A stretch of DNA of 64,000 bases from Charina bottae (Eukaryota > Chordata > Lepidosauria > Squamata > Charinaidae), in assembly GCA_023362775.1 (NCBI GenBank), contig JALMGJ010000003.1, positions 184,719,225 through 184,783,224 on the forward strand, in the 5' to 3' direction. The notes under the pieces were generated by a model. It was given only the letters and a program-made list of their open reading frames with translations, was not told the DNA's origin and did not search any database. Positions 1 to 10,246 of this stretch are shown here, one piece after another. The position numbers were made by a program, and so were the translations under genes. Position 1 is the first letter of the stretch, and each line of letters starts with the position of its first letter.

Positions 1-956
1 TAGCACCACACAGGAGCACTTGGAGATTAGACAGTATTTTAAATATACTGATTTTGAAGTGTAAATCATGTAAACCACTCCTATTTCTGACTCCTGCATT
101 TAAAAGTAATGACCAATGTGGGCAGTCATGATCTCAATCATAGTGAGATACATGAGCTCAGACAAGGATCTGGAGGACATCTTTAGTGATTAAAATATTT
201 TTTTAATCTATCTTTCAATTTTAGATTTCCAAGACACCTCACACTAAAACATCTATCACAATCAGCATTAAAATAGTGTGAATATATACTTCATAAATAG
301 AATTAAATATCACTAGTCCGGGTATGAAAGTGGCTATAAATCATATGAATCACCAATTATGTTAGAAGTCTGAAAAACAAAACTGTTTTTAACTGGCTTC
401 TAAGAACCATCAGTTTTGGTGCCAGGTGCACAGACAAGGGGAAAAAAATTAACATGGGTCTCATTATGGAGAGATCTGTGCTTTCTGGTGTTGCACATTT
501 TGAAAAAGGCTTGGGCATATCTTGGTGACAAATAAGTGCTGAGGCAAAGTCAAAAAAGAAGATAGAGATCAGTTGTGGGCAGCAAATCAAAGCAGATTAA
601 TAGGATTCAGAGGCGACTGAGGGAATCAAGGCATTATAGAATTCTAACACCGCCGTGCAGGGATTCTGGGATAGCACCCAAGCCGGCTTTCTCTATAAGC
701 TAGTTCTTCCTGGGAAAGAAAACAATGAGATTTGAATCCCAGTTTTAGGAGATGAATAATTGGAGGGGGGGGGGGGGTGCCACATTCACAAAGCCTTCAG
801 GGAGCCTCCAGCCATTAGCTCTGCATTACCTGGACAACTGTCAGAGAAAACCAAATAGCAATGTAATAGACTGGAAAAAATAGTTAAGAAAAACTGGGAT
901 TTGATTAAGAAATAGGGAGAATATGTGAAAGCAAGAAGAGCAGCCCACATACAGTA
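1..956. other. Non-coding stretch, nothing recognised
   Basis: AT-rich sequence with only short chance frames. A 13-base G run lies at about 765-777. I see no exon-like frame, RNA gene or recognisable repeat family. Confidence 0.5.
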
Positions 957-964
957 GTTTAGAG

Positions 965-1070
965 CTGTGTTTCTCAACCTTGGCAACTTTTAAATTGGGA
1001 CTATGCTGGCTGGGGAATTCTGGGAGTTGAAGTTCACATATCTTAAAGATGCCAAGGTTGAGAAACACTG
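965..1070. mobile_element. Short palindromic hAT-type MITE
   Basis: The left end reads ctgtgtttctcaacc and the right end ggttgagaaacactg, which are inverted copies. The interior is also roughly palindromic, with aattctgggagttgaagt near the middle. Flanking 8-mers gtttagag (957-964) and atttagag (1071-1078) match at 7 of 8 positions, the TSD length of hAT elements. This CAGTGTTTCTCAACC-type MITE is, to my knowledge, abundant in squamates. It is non-coding and must have been moved by a transposase supplied elsewhere. Confidence 0.8.
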
Positions 1071-1095
1071 ATTTAGAGGCTTTAACTAAAAGAGA

Positions 1096-1325
1096 GAGGG
1101 TCAGCTTGGTTTAGTGCTTAAGGTGCTGGGCTAGAAATCGAAAGACTGGGAATTGTAATCCTCCCTTAGGCATGAAAGCTGGCTGAGTGAATTAGGGCCA
1201 GTGGCTCTCTCTCAGCACAATCCACCTCACAGGGTTTTTGTGGGGAAAACAGGAGGAGGCAGGAGTATTATGTACTCCACTTTGAGTTGTACAAAATCAA
1301 GGCAGGAAATGAATATAATAAAATA
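1096..1325 (+). mobile_element. tRNA-derived SINE (type A: tRNA head, LINE-like tail)
   Basis: The head (ggtttagtgcttaaggtgct) resembles a tRNA A-box region. The middle holds the shared cctcacagggtttttgtggg block, and the tail ends in aatataataaaata. The same order is seen at 51577-51850 and 57359-57548. The copy is fairly diverged and I found no clear target duplication. Confidence 0.75.
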
Positions 1326-2155
1326 TAGACATTGATGAAATCTGCTCCAATGGTTTCAGCAGGTGAACCGTTAGAGGTACACAGACTTGCTTCTGCCTAC
1401 AGTGCTGAAGGGCCAGAATGCAATTCTGCTCTATGAAGAGAAAGGATGCCATTTTCCCCAGCTGTGAATTCAGGTCCAAGTCTGAGGAAAAACAAGTGTT
1501 CATGGGTCTGCTCTTTGGGGAGTGGGCTCTGCTAGATTGCAGGAGCAGGGTTAGCCACAATTGAAATTAGCCAAAATGCCTAGAATAAAGCTATATTGGG
1601 GCACTGTGGGAAAATTAAATAGACATAGAGTCAGGCACGAATCCAGATTACTCTGAGCATCTGTCTTACATTGGGTGGAAAATGCTGGCAGTAGGTCCTG
1701 CAATACTGCTGGGTCCCCAGCAGCTGCTAAAGTGCTGCTATTAGCCCTTGTATTAGAAGTAGTAGTAGTGGTAGTAGTGTTTGACCAGAATTCTGTGAGT
1801 TAACGAATTAATTAAAATAATTGAAGAATTTCTATTTCAAATAAAATAAAAACCACATAAAATGATTACTAGGTCATCAAGGTGAGGAGGGCATATCTAG
1901 CTTTACAGAAAGTATAACAAAATGTCTCCACAGCATAACAGGTTATCAGCTATGAATTCAATGGATCCCACTCCACAAGGGCACAGTCTTAGCTCATAAG
2001 AATTTTTTAATATATACAGTAATTTGCTCTCAAAAACAGCTATTGGAAGAACATTAACATGTGCTGATGTTAGTGCTCTTCAGAGTTTAGGGGCAGGTAT
2101 TTTATTTAAGTATCTCAGCAATCTAAAAAAGGGGTATGGCTGCTCATGAGTACTT
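1326..2155. other. Non-coding stretch, nothing recognised
   Basis: AT-rich, with a short AGT-rich run near 1757-1780. The one longer minus-strand frame here overlaps the SINE and resembles no protein I know. Confidence 0.5.
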
Positions 2156-2220
2156 TAACTGCCCAGGTCCCTCCTTGTGGGGGAGATGGGCAGGATATAA
2201 ATGTGACAAATAAATAAATT
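2156..2220 (+). mobile_element. CR1/L2-type LINE 3' tail
   Basis: About 65 bases with a gcccaggtccctcc ... ggagatgggc hairpin followed by ataaat repeats. This matches the 3' end of the larger LINE at 4226-5382. It is an extreme 5' truncation with no coding sequence. Confidence 0.75.
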
Positions 2221-2862
2221 TTCTGAGTAGGGTAGATTGATCCAATTGAGCTAACAAATCTCTAGTATAAGATCTGAGTGCAATAAGTGCTTGATCATAG
2301 CCCATGATCAGAATGGTCTCTCTTGATAATTCATTGTGTTGCAGTTTTTGGAGGGATGTGTTTTTTCATGTTAATTCATAATTATTGGCAATGGGCAAAG
2401 AGCTTAGACCTTCTGAGCAAAAAATTAACCAATGGACATTAATACAGATCCACATGCCTGTTTCTATTTTTGTCATATCTGCCTCCCTCCTAAATACCCC
2501 ATTAAGTACCCATAGAGCCACTTGAAATAGAGACCTTAAGAACTTAGACTCAACCCCTTCCAGAGGAGCAATGGAGCTGTATGGTAGCCCTTGTGCATTA
2601 CCCACACTGCCATTTCTCAGTCAATGCCAACTTAGTAATGGCTTACCCAGAGTTTTCCCAATCTTCTGCTTCTACTTGCTTTCAGGTGTAGACATGAGTA
2701 ACTGCTCTTCATTTCTCCAAAACATTCCAAGGCAGACCTGGATGGAACACAGGAGTTGAAGCAATACACACAATTCTGACAATATATCCTGTAGCTGTTG
2801 CTGTTTAGCTATAAAACCTGAACAAGTCTTCTACAGAACCAGGAATCAGCATAATAGCAAGA
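2221..2862. other. Non-coding stretch, nothing recognised
   Basis: Two overlapping short frames on opposite strands near 2366-2759 look like chance. I see no repeat family here. Confidence 0.45.
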
Positions 2863-3060
2863 GGTGATACCATCTAGTTGACCTTGGTTGATCTTGAAAA
2901 AACTAAGCAGACTTAGATGTGGTTAATTCTTGGAAGGGGGATCCCCAGAAAATCCCAGGGGTGTAGCTTACACTGAAACAACAATAACCTGGAAGAAGGC
3001 AATGGCAAGCCACTTGCATGGATATATCTACAGAGTTATCAGGAGTTAAGCTTGTCTTGG
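2863..3060 (+). mobile_element. 5S rRNA-like SINE, diverged
   Basis: The order gataccatct, gatcttgaaaaaactaagcag, atgtggttaattcttgg and atcccagggg tracks the 5S rRNA order (catacca, gatctcggaagctaagcag, ctggttagtacttgg, aataccgggtg) with many changes. It is followed by gaaggcaatggcaagccactt, a block also found in tRNA-headed SINEs here (31140-31355). This is the structure of a 5S-derived (SINE3-type) element. Identity rests on the ordered matches, not on an alignment score. Confidence 0.6.
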
Positions 3061-4212
3061 GGCAGTCCTTACAATTTATCTTACAATTTCATCACTGGTA
3101 CATTCTAACTTTATTGGGAGCAAATAGGTATATATGGATAGCATGAGATAAAAAAGGGAAATGCCCCCTAAAGAAAATATGCAATTATCTGAGATTTGTT
3201 TTTAAACATTGAAAAGCAGGTGTAATGCATTATAAATAAAATCAAATGAATTTCGTCTAAGTTATAGTATTTCTTTCTTACTAGAATAACATTTTTTAAA
3301 AAGGCAAGGAGTATTATAGTAAGGAAAGCGTTGTTTATAAATCAAATGACAGATGAAACAGTGAACAATTTTAGAATGCATAGTATTCTTCAGGTAAACT
3401 ATATTTAAAAATGCAAAAATATTTGCATTTATCTACTTATCAAAGTAAATGGCTATATGGAACTGAAATGGAAAGAGCATAACCTGAATTAATTTGCCTG
3501 GATCATCTAATCTCATATCTCAGACCCCTGAGATGTAACTTAAGAAATGGCATGGTAAATAAATATCCCACCAGACTACTTATGATTACATCGGTGAGTA
3601 AAAATCAATTGCATGGCATAGGTGAAGACAAACAAGTGCAAAATAGGCAATTTATAGCTTCCATTGAGATCAGGTATTGCTCATGAATAACCACAGCAAA
3701 TTCATCATGCAACTGTGCATAATGACAAAGAGTGTAAATAGTGTCAACCTGTTGAATCAATAGCTCACTTTATTGCAAGCTACCCTGTGCCATCAGATCC
3801 TGATCACTAGCAGATGGCAAAACAAGCCCTTAAAAGAAGGATTTGTTTCATGAGGATATCCCAAAACAATGCTTCTTTTTCATAGGGTGCTCTGGTAGTA
3901 ATGTTGCCCTCTGTCAAAACAACAGATCTTAAGAGTTTTTCTGTGCTATTGTATTAATGAATTAAAAAGATGCTATAGTTGTGCCAAATCATTGTGACAT
4001 TGTGCCCAATCCATTAAATTTATGTTTAAAGAAAAGAAACTGTTCTCCAGATTTAATCCTTTGTTCAAGGATTAAAAAACTTTTAATCCCACTTTTAATT
4101 CCATTTTAATAGGAAGCTATTTTGTGCAGCTAACTTCCACCAGATTAAACTGAATAGTTCACTCAAATGTACTCATAGTCTGCCTAAAATGTAAATTATT
4201 TATCTATACTAT
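3061..4212. other. AT-rich non-coding stretch
   Basis: No open frame of note and no recognised repeat. It ends at the target site of the following LINE. Confidence 0.5.
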
Positions 4213-4225
4213 AGTATAGTATTAA

Positions 4226-5382
4226 GCTTATGTATACTATAGTATACCACGGGCTGAGGTATCATCAATATGCCGATGATACCCAATTATACATCTCTAT
4301 CCCGGGTGAAGTAAGTGATGCAGTGACCACCCTGTCCAAGTGCCTGGGGGCTGTAGGGGTCTGGATGGGGAAAAACAGGCTTCAGCTGAACCCTGGTAAG
4401 ATGGAGTGGCTGTGGATTAATGGCCCCTCGGTTTCTGGGACTTTGTCATCTTTAGTTCTGGATGGGGTCTCACTTCCCCAGACAGACCCGGTGCGTAACT
4501 TGGGGGTCCTCTTGGACTCACGACTCCTGCTCGAAGAGCAGGTGGCAGTCGTGGCCAGGAGGGCCTTTGCTCAACTTCGTGTTGTGCGCCAGTTACGCCC
4601 TTTCCTTGACCGAGAGGCCCTTCGAACGGTCACTCAAGCCCTGGTTGTCTCTCATATAGATTACTGCAATGCACTCTACATGGGGCTACCCTTGAAGAAT
4701 ATCCGGAAGCTACAGCTGGTGCAGAATGCGGTGGCACGGGCAGTTTTAGGGGCATCAAGATTGGTACACATAACACCTCTGCTCCGTGAGCTGCATTGGG
4801 TGCCAGTTTGCTTCCGGGTCCAATTCAAGGTGTTGGTTATCACCTTTAAAGCCCTACATGGCACAGGACCAGGTTATCTGAGGGACCGCCTCATCCCCAT
4901 TACATCTTCCCGTCCCACCCGATCTTGCAGAGAGGGCATGCTGCGGACCCCTTCTATGAAAGAGTTCCACCTAATGGGGTCCCGGAGGCGAGCCTTCTCA
5001 GCAGCAGCACCTGCCCTATGGAACATCCTCCCACCAGAGATAAGACAGGCCCCCTCGCTCCTGGATTTTAGAAAAAAATTAAAAACCTGGCTCTGTGATC
5101 TCGCCTGGGGCAAAAAGGAAAGCAGTCAAGCCTGGGATGGCTGATCCCTTAGAGCCACCTTAGATATTTAAAATATTTTAATCATAGTCAACGTCACTTT
5201 AGAACTATCTGCCTCTTGGATTTTATTATATTTTTATTGTAATTTATTGTATTTCTATTTTTATCACAGTTTTTATTGTATTTTGTTGATATTGTGTTGT
5301 GAACCGCCCAGAGTCCCTCCTTGAGGGGGAGATGGGCGGTTATAGAAATTCAACAAATAAATAAATAAATAAATAATAGTAA
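4226..5382 (+). mobile_element. 5'-truncated CR1/L2-type LINE, copy 1
   Basis: A non-LTR retrotransposon kept only from the catalytic YADD part of the reverse transcriptase onward. A 13-bp target duplication agtatagtattaa lies at 4213-4225 and 5383-5395. LINE homology starts near 4247. Bases 4226-4246 are filler containing another copy of the local tatactatagtata, as if made during aberrant 5' joining. The 3' end carries the cgcccagag ... gatgggcg hairpin and an (ATAA)n tail. It is closely similar to copy 2 at 23311-24989, aligned the same way from YADD to the tail. CR1, L2 and L3 are related and I cannot separate them by eye. Confidence 0.88.
4230..5144 (+). pseudogene. LINE reverse transcriptase, C-terminal part
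   Basis: The frame of 304 codons is open. Its real LINE content starts at about residue 8 (GLRYHQYADD), so the catalytic YADD sits at the very start (4269-4280). All upstream RT fingers and palm and the endonuclease are missing. The rest is the RT thumb and post-RT region with family blocks such as NLGVLLDSRL, SHIDYCNALY, LHWVPVCFRVQFKVL and LWNILPPEI. It matches the LINE frame at 23702-24811 along its length. An open frame with no stops despite truncation implies a fairly recent insertion. It cannot make a working RT. The listed start codon is in filler and is not a native start. Confidence 0.88.
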
Positions 5383-5395
5383 AGTATAGTATTAA

Positions 5396-6874
5396 ACTCT
5401 AGATACCAATGTTATTTTGTTAATGAAAGAACGAATGGAAGCTTGTGAGATATCTGAAGCAAGGTTGGGTACGTTGCAGGAAGTGAACAAATCAATGGAG
5501 TGAATTAGGCATCTGAGAATGGGGTCAATGATGTCAAAATGGTGGCAACAACCATGCAATCAAAGCCCCACCTCTTCTTTTACACATACTGCACGTTTGG
5601 AGTGAATAAAAATAGCAAGATATGGTCAATGGATTTGGACAAGTTAAATACAGGTTAAATACAGTTTATGCTAGGGTTACATTCCCCATAAACCTCACAT
5701 GCTCATTGTTCAGTGAGACATTGAACCAGTGGAAAAAAGGGGGTTACAGGGCATGTACACACAATACATTTGACCACATTAAAATCTTGTTTTAGGATTG
5801 AGATCCTTCACCAGCTTTAGCACAAAGTAATACAGTATGTCCAACTTTGTTTCTAATGTTAGAGAGGTCCTTTTCCTTTTCATTTTGGGTAAGGAGGTTT
5901 GACAAGATGTTGATGGCCATTTTGCTCCCATAGTAAGATAGTAGCTATTGCAGATACGGAAGTAAGTGGGAGACAGGATGCACAACTAGAACAACCACAT
6001 AACACAATGGGAAATGGGTGAATGAGGAGAAAAGGGTTAAGAGGGGATGTTCAAGTGGTTTTGGTGGGAAGAAGTGTTGGCATGTTTCCAGACTTTTGGC
6101 ACAAATTGCATAATAGCATTTTTTTCCACATAAAACAAATTCGTGGGGAAAAATGATCAATCGCATAATAGTGAAATTGCATAAAGTGAGGGAAACCTGT
6201 ATTTAAGCCAGACAGAGGATGCTAATGTAACTGGAATACATAATTCTGTTTCAGGATATTATGAAGAAAAGTAAGAAAGCTGTAATGAAGATAATATTCC
6301 CATGACAAAAGACAAGAAGGTCAAGACAACCAAGACAAGCAATGATGCTATAAAAGCCCATTGAAACAAACTCCAAATTTCTATAAATATGCTGACTAGG
6401 TCATGAGCTAGCAAAGGGGACTAATTACAAGTAAAAGGGCATGAGAGACACAGTGTGGACATCTAGTGCCCAAATTAGGAGATTAGGAGTTGCACATCAC
6501 AGGCAGCTTGGAAATCATTACAGACAACAGCAGAAATTTAAGTATTTTCTTCATGAAAGTCAAAGAAGTAGGCTATCTTTGGGGTGATATTTGGGAATTG
6601 TGAGAGTACATTGTGAGAGCTGTCACAATGTTTCCGCATCCGTAGGGCAGTTAACAAATAGCCAAATGGCTGTAATGATGAATATGATCATCCAGAAAGC
6701 AAACTCATAAGCTATCTTCCCCCAGTTTTTCTAGTCATCAGGATGCTTTCCACCATTCCAGCTTAGCTTTGCTTTTTTTGCCTGGGCAGGCAGGCATACA
6801 GTACTTCCAAACAAAGCATTGGTCTCTAGTTGCTTACATTTATTTGCTAACAATAAGAGGTATCTGGGGTGTAA
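5396..6874. other. Non-coding stretch, nothing recognised
   Basis: AT-rich with two short minus-strand frames (5779-5985, 5945-6166) that show no domain, signal or repeat pattern. Confidence 0.45.
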
Positions 6875-6875
6875 A

Positions 6876-7190
6876 GGTAAAGATTCCCTCCATACATTTG
6901 TGCAGTTGTGTCTGACTCTAGGGGCCGGTGCTCATCTCTGTTTGTTAGCCGAAGAGACAGCGTTGTCTGAAGATGCTTCTACGGTCATGTGGCCGGCATG
7001 ATGCACACGAAATGCTGTTACCTACCCACCAAAGTGGTACCTATCAATCTACTTGCATTTGCATGCTTTCAAATTGCTAGGTTGGCAAGAGCTGGAGCTA
7101 GTGCGGGAGCTCACTCCGCACGCAGGGATAGGGATTCGAACCTCCGAACTTGTGATCTTCCGATCGACAAGCCTGGTGTCTTACCAAAAA
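6876..7190 (-). mobile_element. tRNA-derived SINE (type B), near full length
   Basis: Read on the minus strand it has a tRNA-like B box (aggttcgaatccc), then gcaatttgaaagcatgcaaa, then ggtaccactttggtggg, and ends in gagtcagacacaactg plus a tacctttac tail. The same arrangement is at 42191-42531 and 19817-20032. Short plus-strand frames inside (such as 6989-7303) are by-products of the repeat. I believe this belongs to the Sauria/ACA group of squamate SINEs. Confidence 0.8.
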
Positions 7191-7195
7191 GGTTA

Positions 7196-7570
7196 GGATG
7201 GCAACTGCAAAGCACAATTGAAGCCCCACTCCTTATTAAGTTTGTAATACCCATCAAAAGGGGGTATGGTTCCGGCAACATGGTTGTGTGGCCACCATCT
7301 TAAGTTTTTGAACACCACCCCCATCTCTGCAAACACTTCTGTTAACAATATCTGTGAGGTATACGTTATTCCCCTGTGGATTCTTGTCAAAAAGGTCTGT
7401 AGTGTGTTGGCTTCCCATTCATTCCAATTTATTTATTGGTTTATAACTTGATTGGGAAAAAAGAAGAGAATACCAAAAGAGATGTCTGCAGATACATTAG
7501 GGATAATTAGCACTGGGTTGCCTATCCTTTCTCTAACTGTACCTTTTCCTTCCTTTGGGTTAAATGATTT
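7196..7570. other. Non-coding stretch with possible RTE scrap
   Basis: Around 7460-7490 the text agagaataccaaaagagatgt resembles part of the RTE-like LINE at about 19175-19198 (aagaataccaaaaagatgtc). The match is short, so it is only a hint. Nothing else is recognised. Confidence 0.3.
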
Positions 7571-7662
7571 TGTTGTTCAGTCTAGTCGTGTCCGACTCTT
7601 CATGACCTCATGGGCCATAGCATGCCAGGCCTTCCTGTCCTCCACTGTCACTGGAGTATAAT
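7571..7662 (-). mobile_element. Bov-B (RTE) LINE 3' end fragment
   Basis: On the plus strand it reads ttgttgttcagtctagtcgt, tccgactcttcatgacc and gccaggccttcctgtcc, the reverse complement of a Bov-B 3' end. A plus-strand counterpart is at 62955-63045. No coding sequence remains. Confidence 0.75.
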
Positions 7663-8597
7663 TTTATTTATGTCCAACTCAGATCAGGACCACTGCATAG
7701 GATGAAGAGAAAGCCTAATTCTTTTTCCTCAGCCACTTATTCACCCTTCCATGAACATGTTCCCTTCCCTTCCGTGTTCGTGTCTGTGCAACATTTTTAA
7801 ATTAAGTTACTTGGAGGAAAAAAATAGAGCTCCTACTGCAATGCTTAGCTTGGGCCACTATGCACTCAGTGCAGCGTAAAGAAAAATTACAAGGGCAGCT
7901 GCTCACCATGTATTTGATGCATATATTACTTACCCTTTCTTTATGATAAAGTGAAAAAAGTTAGAGTTTATTCATTTTAAATCACTAATCTGCACCTTCC
8001 TAATTCCTTCCTAACCTAAGAAGCAACTGATATTATATTAGACTTCCTTTCATTTGTTACTTTCTAGATTTTCAATTACAATACCAGTGGCTCATTTATG
8101 CAAAGCTTTGGTAATGTCTCATCTTTCATTGTAAAATCTTGATTCAATTATTATTTTTACACACTACAAAAGAGAGATCTTTCATCAGAAAATGGGATTG
8201 TGACATATGCATACATATTTTTGTTCCCTTTTGTGCAAAGAAAATGGATCTAAATCATACAATGATTAGAAGGCCAGTGTTTAAAGACATGAAATATATC
8301 GTGTTGACTTTACTTCAATATTTCACAAGTTTTCGAATAAAAGGAATTCTTTTTTTGACAGCAGTCATTATTTGGGCTGTCTTTATCTAAGTCAGCAATT
8401 TTATCACTTAACACTTCATGCATCATAAAGAATCAAGTAAAACTGGGGAAAACTCAGAAGGAAGGAGCTGCTTTTTCCAGTGAGACTTAATCAGGCAGCA
8501 CTTTTAAATGCACTTACTAGGGGATAAAAAGGATTTAACTGAATATGACTTGGTTCTGAATTAAATATCCTATTTTTATAAAGATGAATGCACTCTT
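7663..8597. other. Non-coding stretch, nothing recognised
   Basis: A frame of 83 codons (8139-8390) is AT-rich with a hydrophobic C-terminal end, but nothing supports a gene. Confidence 0.4.
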
Positions 8598-8665
8598 GAG
8601 TTTGACTTATGGTGACTGCATCCATGCAGTTTTCTTGGCAGTTGTTAGCCATTGCTTTCTTCCTG
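8598..8665 (-). mobile_element. SINE fragment (central block)
   Basis: Reverse complement contains gaagaaagcaatggctaac and gccaagaaaactgcatggat, the central block of the tRNA- and 5S-headed SINEs at 31140-31355 and 2863-3060. Both ends are missing. Confidence 0.55.
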
Positions 8666-8686
8666 GAGATATATGATAGATTAGAT

Positions 8687-9117
8687 CATACCTTTTCAAA
8701 CTGTGTGTCGCGACACACTGCTGTGTCACGTTCAGGACCCAGGTGTGTCATGGGGGAACCCGGAAGAGGAGGCCATGCACCACGTGGAGTCCCACCCAGC
8801 CCTTGCCATGCCACCGGTCCCTGCTCTGTGCCCAGCTCTCGCCGCAGAACCAAGGTAAGGTGCCAGCCTGGCAGGGCCACAACTGGGGGGGGCAGGGATG
8901 CGACTAGGCCACCGTGTTGGGGGGGGATAGGGATGAGACTAGGCCACTGCGCTGGGGAGTAGGGGGTGCAGGTGGGAGCCAATTGTGTGGGATGGGGGGT
9001 GGGGTTTGGAGCTGGGAGCCAATCATGTGGCCTTGGGGGCGGGGACTCATTACTGTGTCATGAAATTATGCATGGCTAAAAGGTGTGTTACCAACATGAA
9101 AAGTTTGGAAAGCCCTG
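8687..9117. mobile_element. Non-autonomous hAT element, short copy
   Basis: The left end cataccttttcaaactg and right end agtttggaaagccctg are imperfect inverted repeats. The target duplication is gattagat (8679-8686) and gattggat (9118-9125), 7 of 8 matching. Next to each end are motifs shared with the large element at 59061-61199: gtgtgtcgcgacaca on the left and gtgtgttaccaacatgaaaa on the right. The interior is GC-rich with two gggagccaat units. It has no transposase. The frames on both strands (8609-8962, 8686-8982) are GC-rich shadows. Confidence 0.85.
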
Positions 9118-9171
9118 GATTGGATGGATGGATGGATGGATGGATGGATGGAGATAGATAGATAGATAGAT

Positions 9172-9226
<55 letters not shown>

Positions 9227-9250
9227 GATAGATAGATGGATGGATGGATG

Positions 9251-9294
<44 letters not shown>
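9118..9294. repeat. Compound GGAT/GATA microsatellite
   Basis: Runs of GGAT change to GATA, back to GGAT, and again to GATA over about 175 bases. The first unit overlaps the right target duplication (gattggat) of the hAT element, so the tract probably grew from that 8-mer. Confidence 0.95.
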
Positions 9295-9737
9295 TACTTT
9301 TCAGTCTTGATAGGAAACAGAAGCTAGGTTAACCAAAATTCTGAACTCTAACCTACAATCCTGGGCTGGATCCCCAGCATAGCAAAACAATCAAACAAAT
9401 GTTCTTAATTTATGATTTTAATCTGCAGTATTTTTAACTTATTAAAGTAAACATTACCAAGTTTAATTAGGGGATATACTGCTGTTTTCTGCTATCAGTT
9501 TGAAGGCTAGGAATTGCCCTCCCCTTGAATGAGTGGTGCTATTGTAGACTCTAACACTTGAATAAATTAAAATCATTTACTTATTTTTCATGTTTACATC
9601 CTGACTTTTTCCAACATGGAGCTCAGAATATCATCTATTGATGGAACACCCAAACAGTCACCCATTAGAGGACTGGCCAGTTCTGATTTTCTTTCAGGAA
9701 ATATTTGAGGATGGCCTTTGCTTTTTCTTCCATATAT
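9295..9737. other. Non-coding stretch, nothing recognised
   Basis: AT-rich sequence between the microsatellite and a short LINE tail. No open frame or repeat family recognised. Confidence 0.45.
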
Positions 9738-9740
9738 TCT

Positions 9741-9799
9741 GCCCAGAGTCCCTCTTTTGGGGGGAGATGGGCGGTGGCAAAATTTGAAAAATAAATAAA
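9741..9799 (+). mobile_element. CR1/L2-type LINE 3' tail
   Basis: gcccagagtccctc ... ggagatgggcgg hairpin followed by aaaaataaataaa. An ultra-short insertion like the one at 2156-2220. Confidence 0.75.
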
Positions 9800-10105
9800 C
9801 ATATACTTGAAAATAATGAAGATGCAGCTAAATGAGTATCATGAAGAAAATGTCAGGGCAGAAGAGGTATTTCCTTCTCCATGGTTAAGACTGGACAGGA
9901 TATTTTGATCACCTTGAGGTTGTCACTTTGATGTTTCAAATTGTATTCCTCTTTATGCTTCTTTCTCCTGAACTTGCACTGAATCTTTCAAATAACAAAA
10001 TAATTTATTTGTGTATTTATGTATATTGTGTAAGAGTTGAAAGCAGTCTACGTTTGTACAATTTCTGATCCTTCACAAATAAAACAGAACTAGTATGCTC
10101 TATAT

Positions 10106-10238
10106 CAGTGTTTCCCAGCTTTAGCAACATCCAGGCATGTAGACTTCAACTTCAGAATTCTCAGCAATATTCAATGGCTGGAGACCTCTGAGAGTTGGAA
10201 TCCATGCACTTGGAAGTTGCCAAGGTCAAGAAACATCA
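10106..10238. mobile_element. Palindromic hAT-type MITE, second copy
   Basis: Left end cagtgtttcccagc and right end aaggtcaagaaacatca are imperfect inverted repeats of the family at 965-1070. The target duplication ctctatat (10098-10105) and ctctacat (10239-10246) matches at 7 of 8 bases. The interior keeps ttcaacttcagaattctc near the centre. Confidence 0.75.
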
Positions 10239-10246
10239 CTCTACAT

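Noticed and set aside
2863..2970. A 5S rRNA gene
   Set aside because: Too diverged from 5S, with gaps, and fused to a SINE body.
6989..7303. 104-codon plus-strand frame
   Set aside because: Antisense reading of a type B SINE.
9118..9294. CRISPR-like array
   Set aside because: Units are 4 bases with no spacers; a microsatellite.
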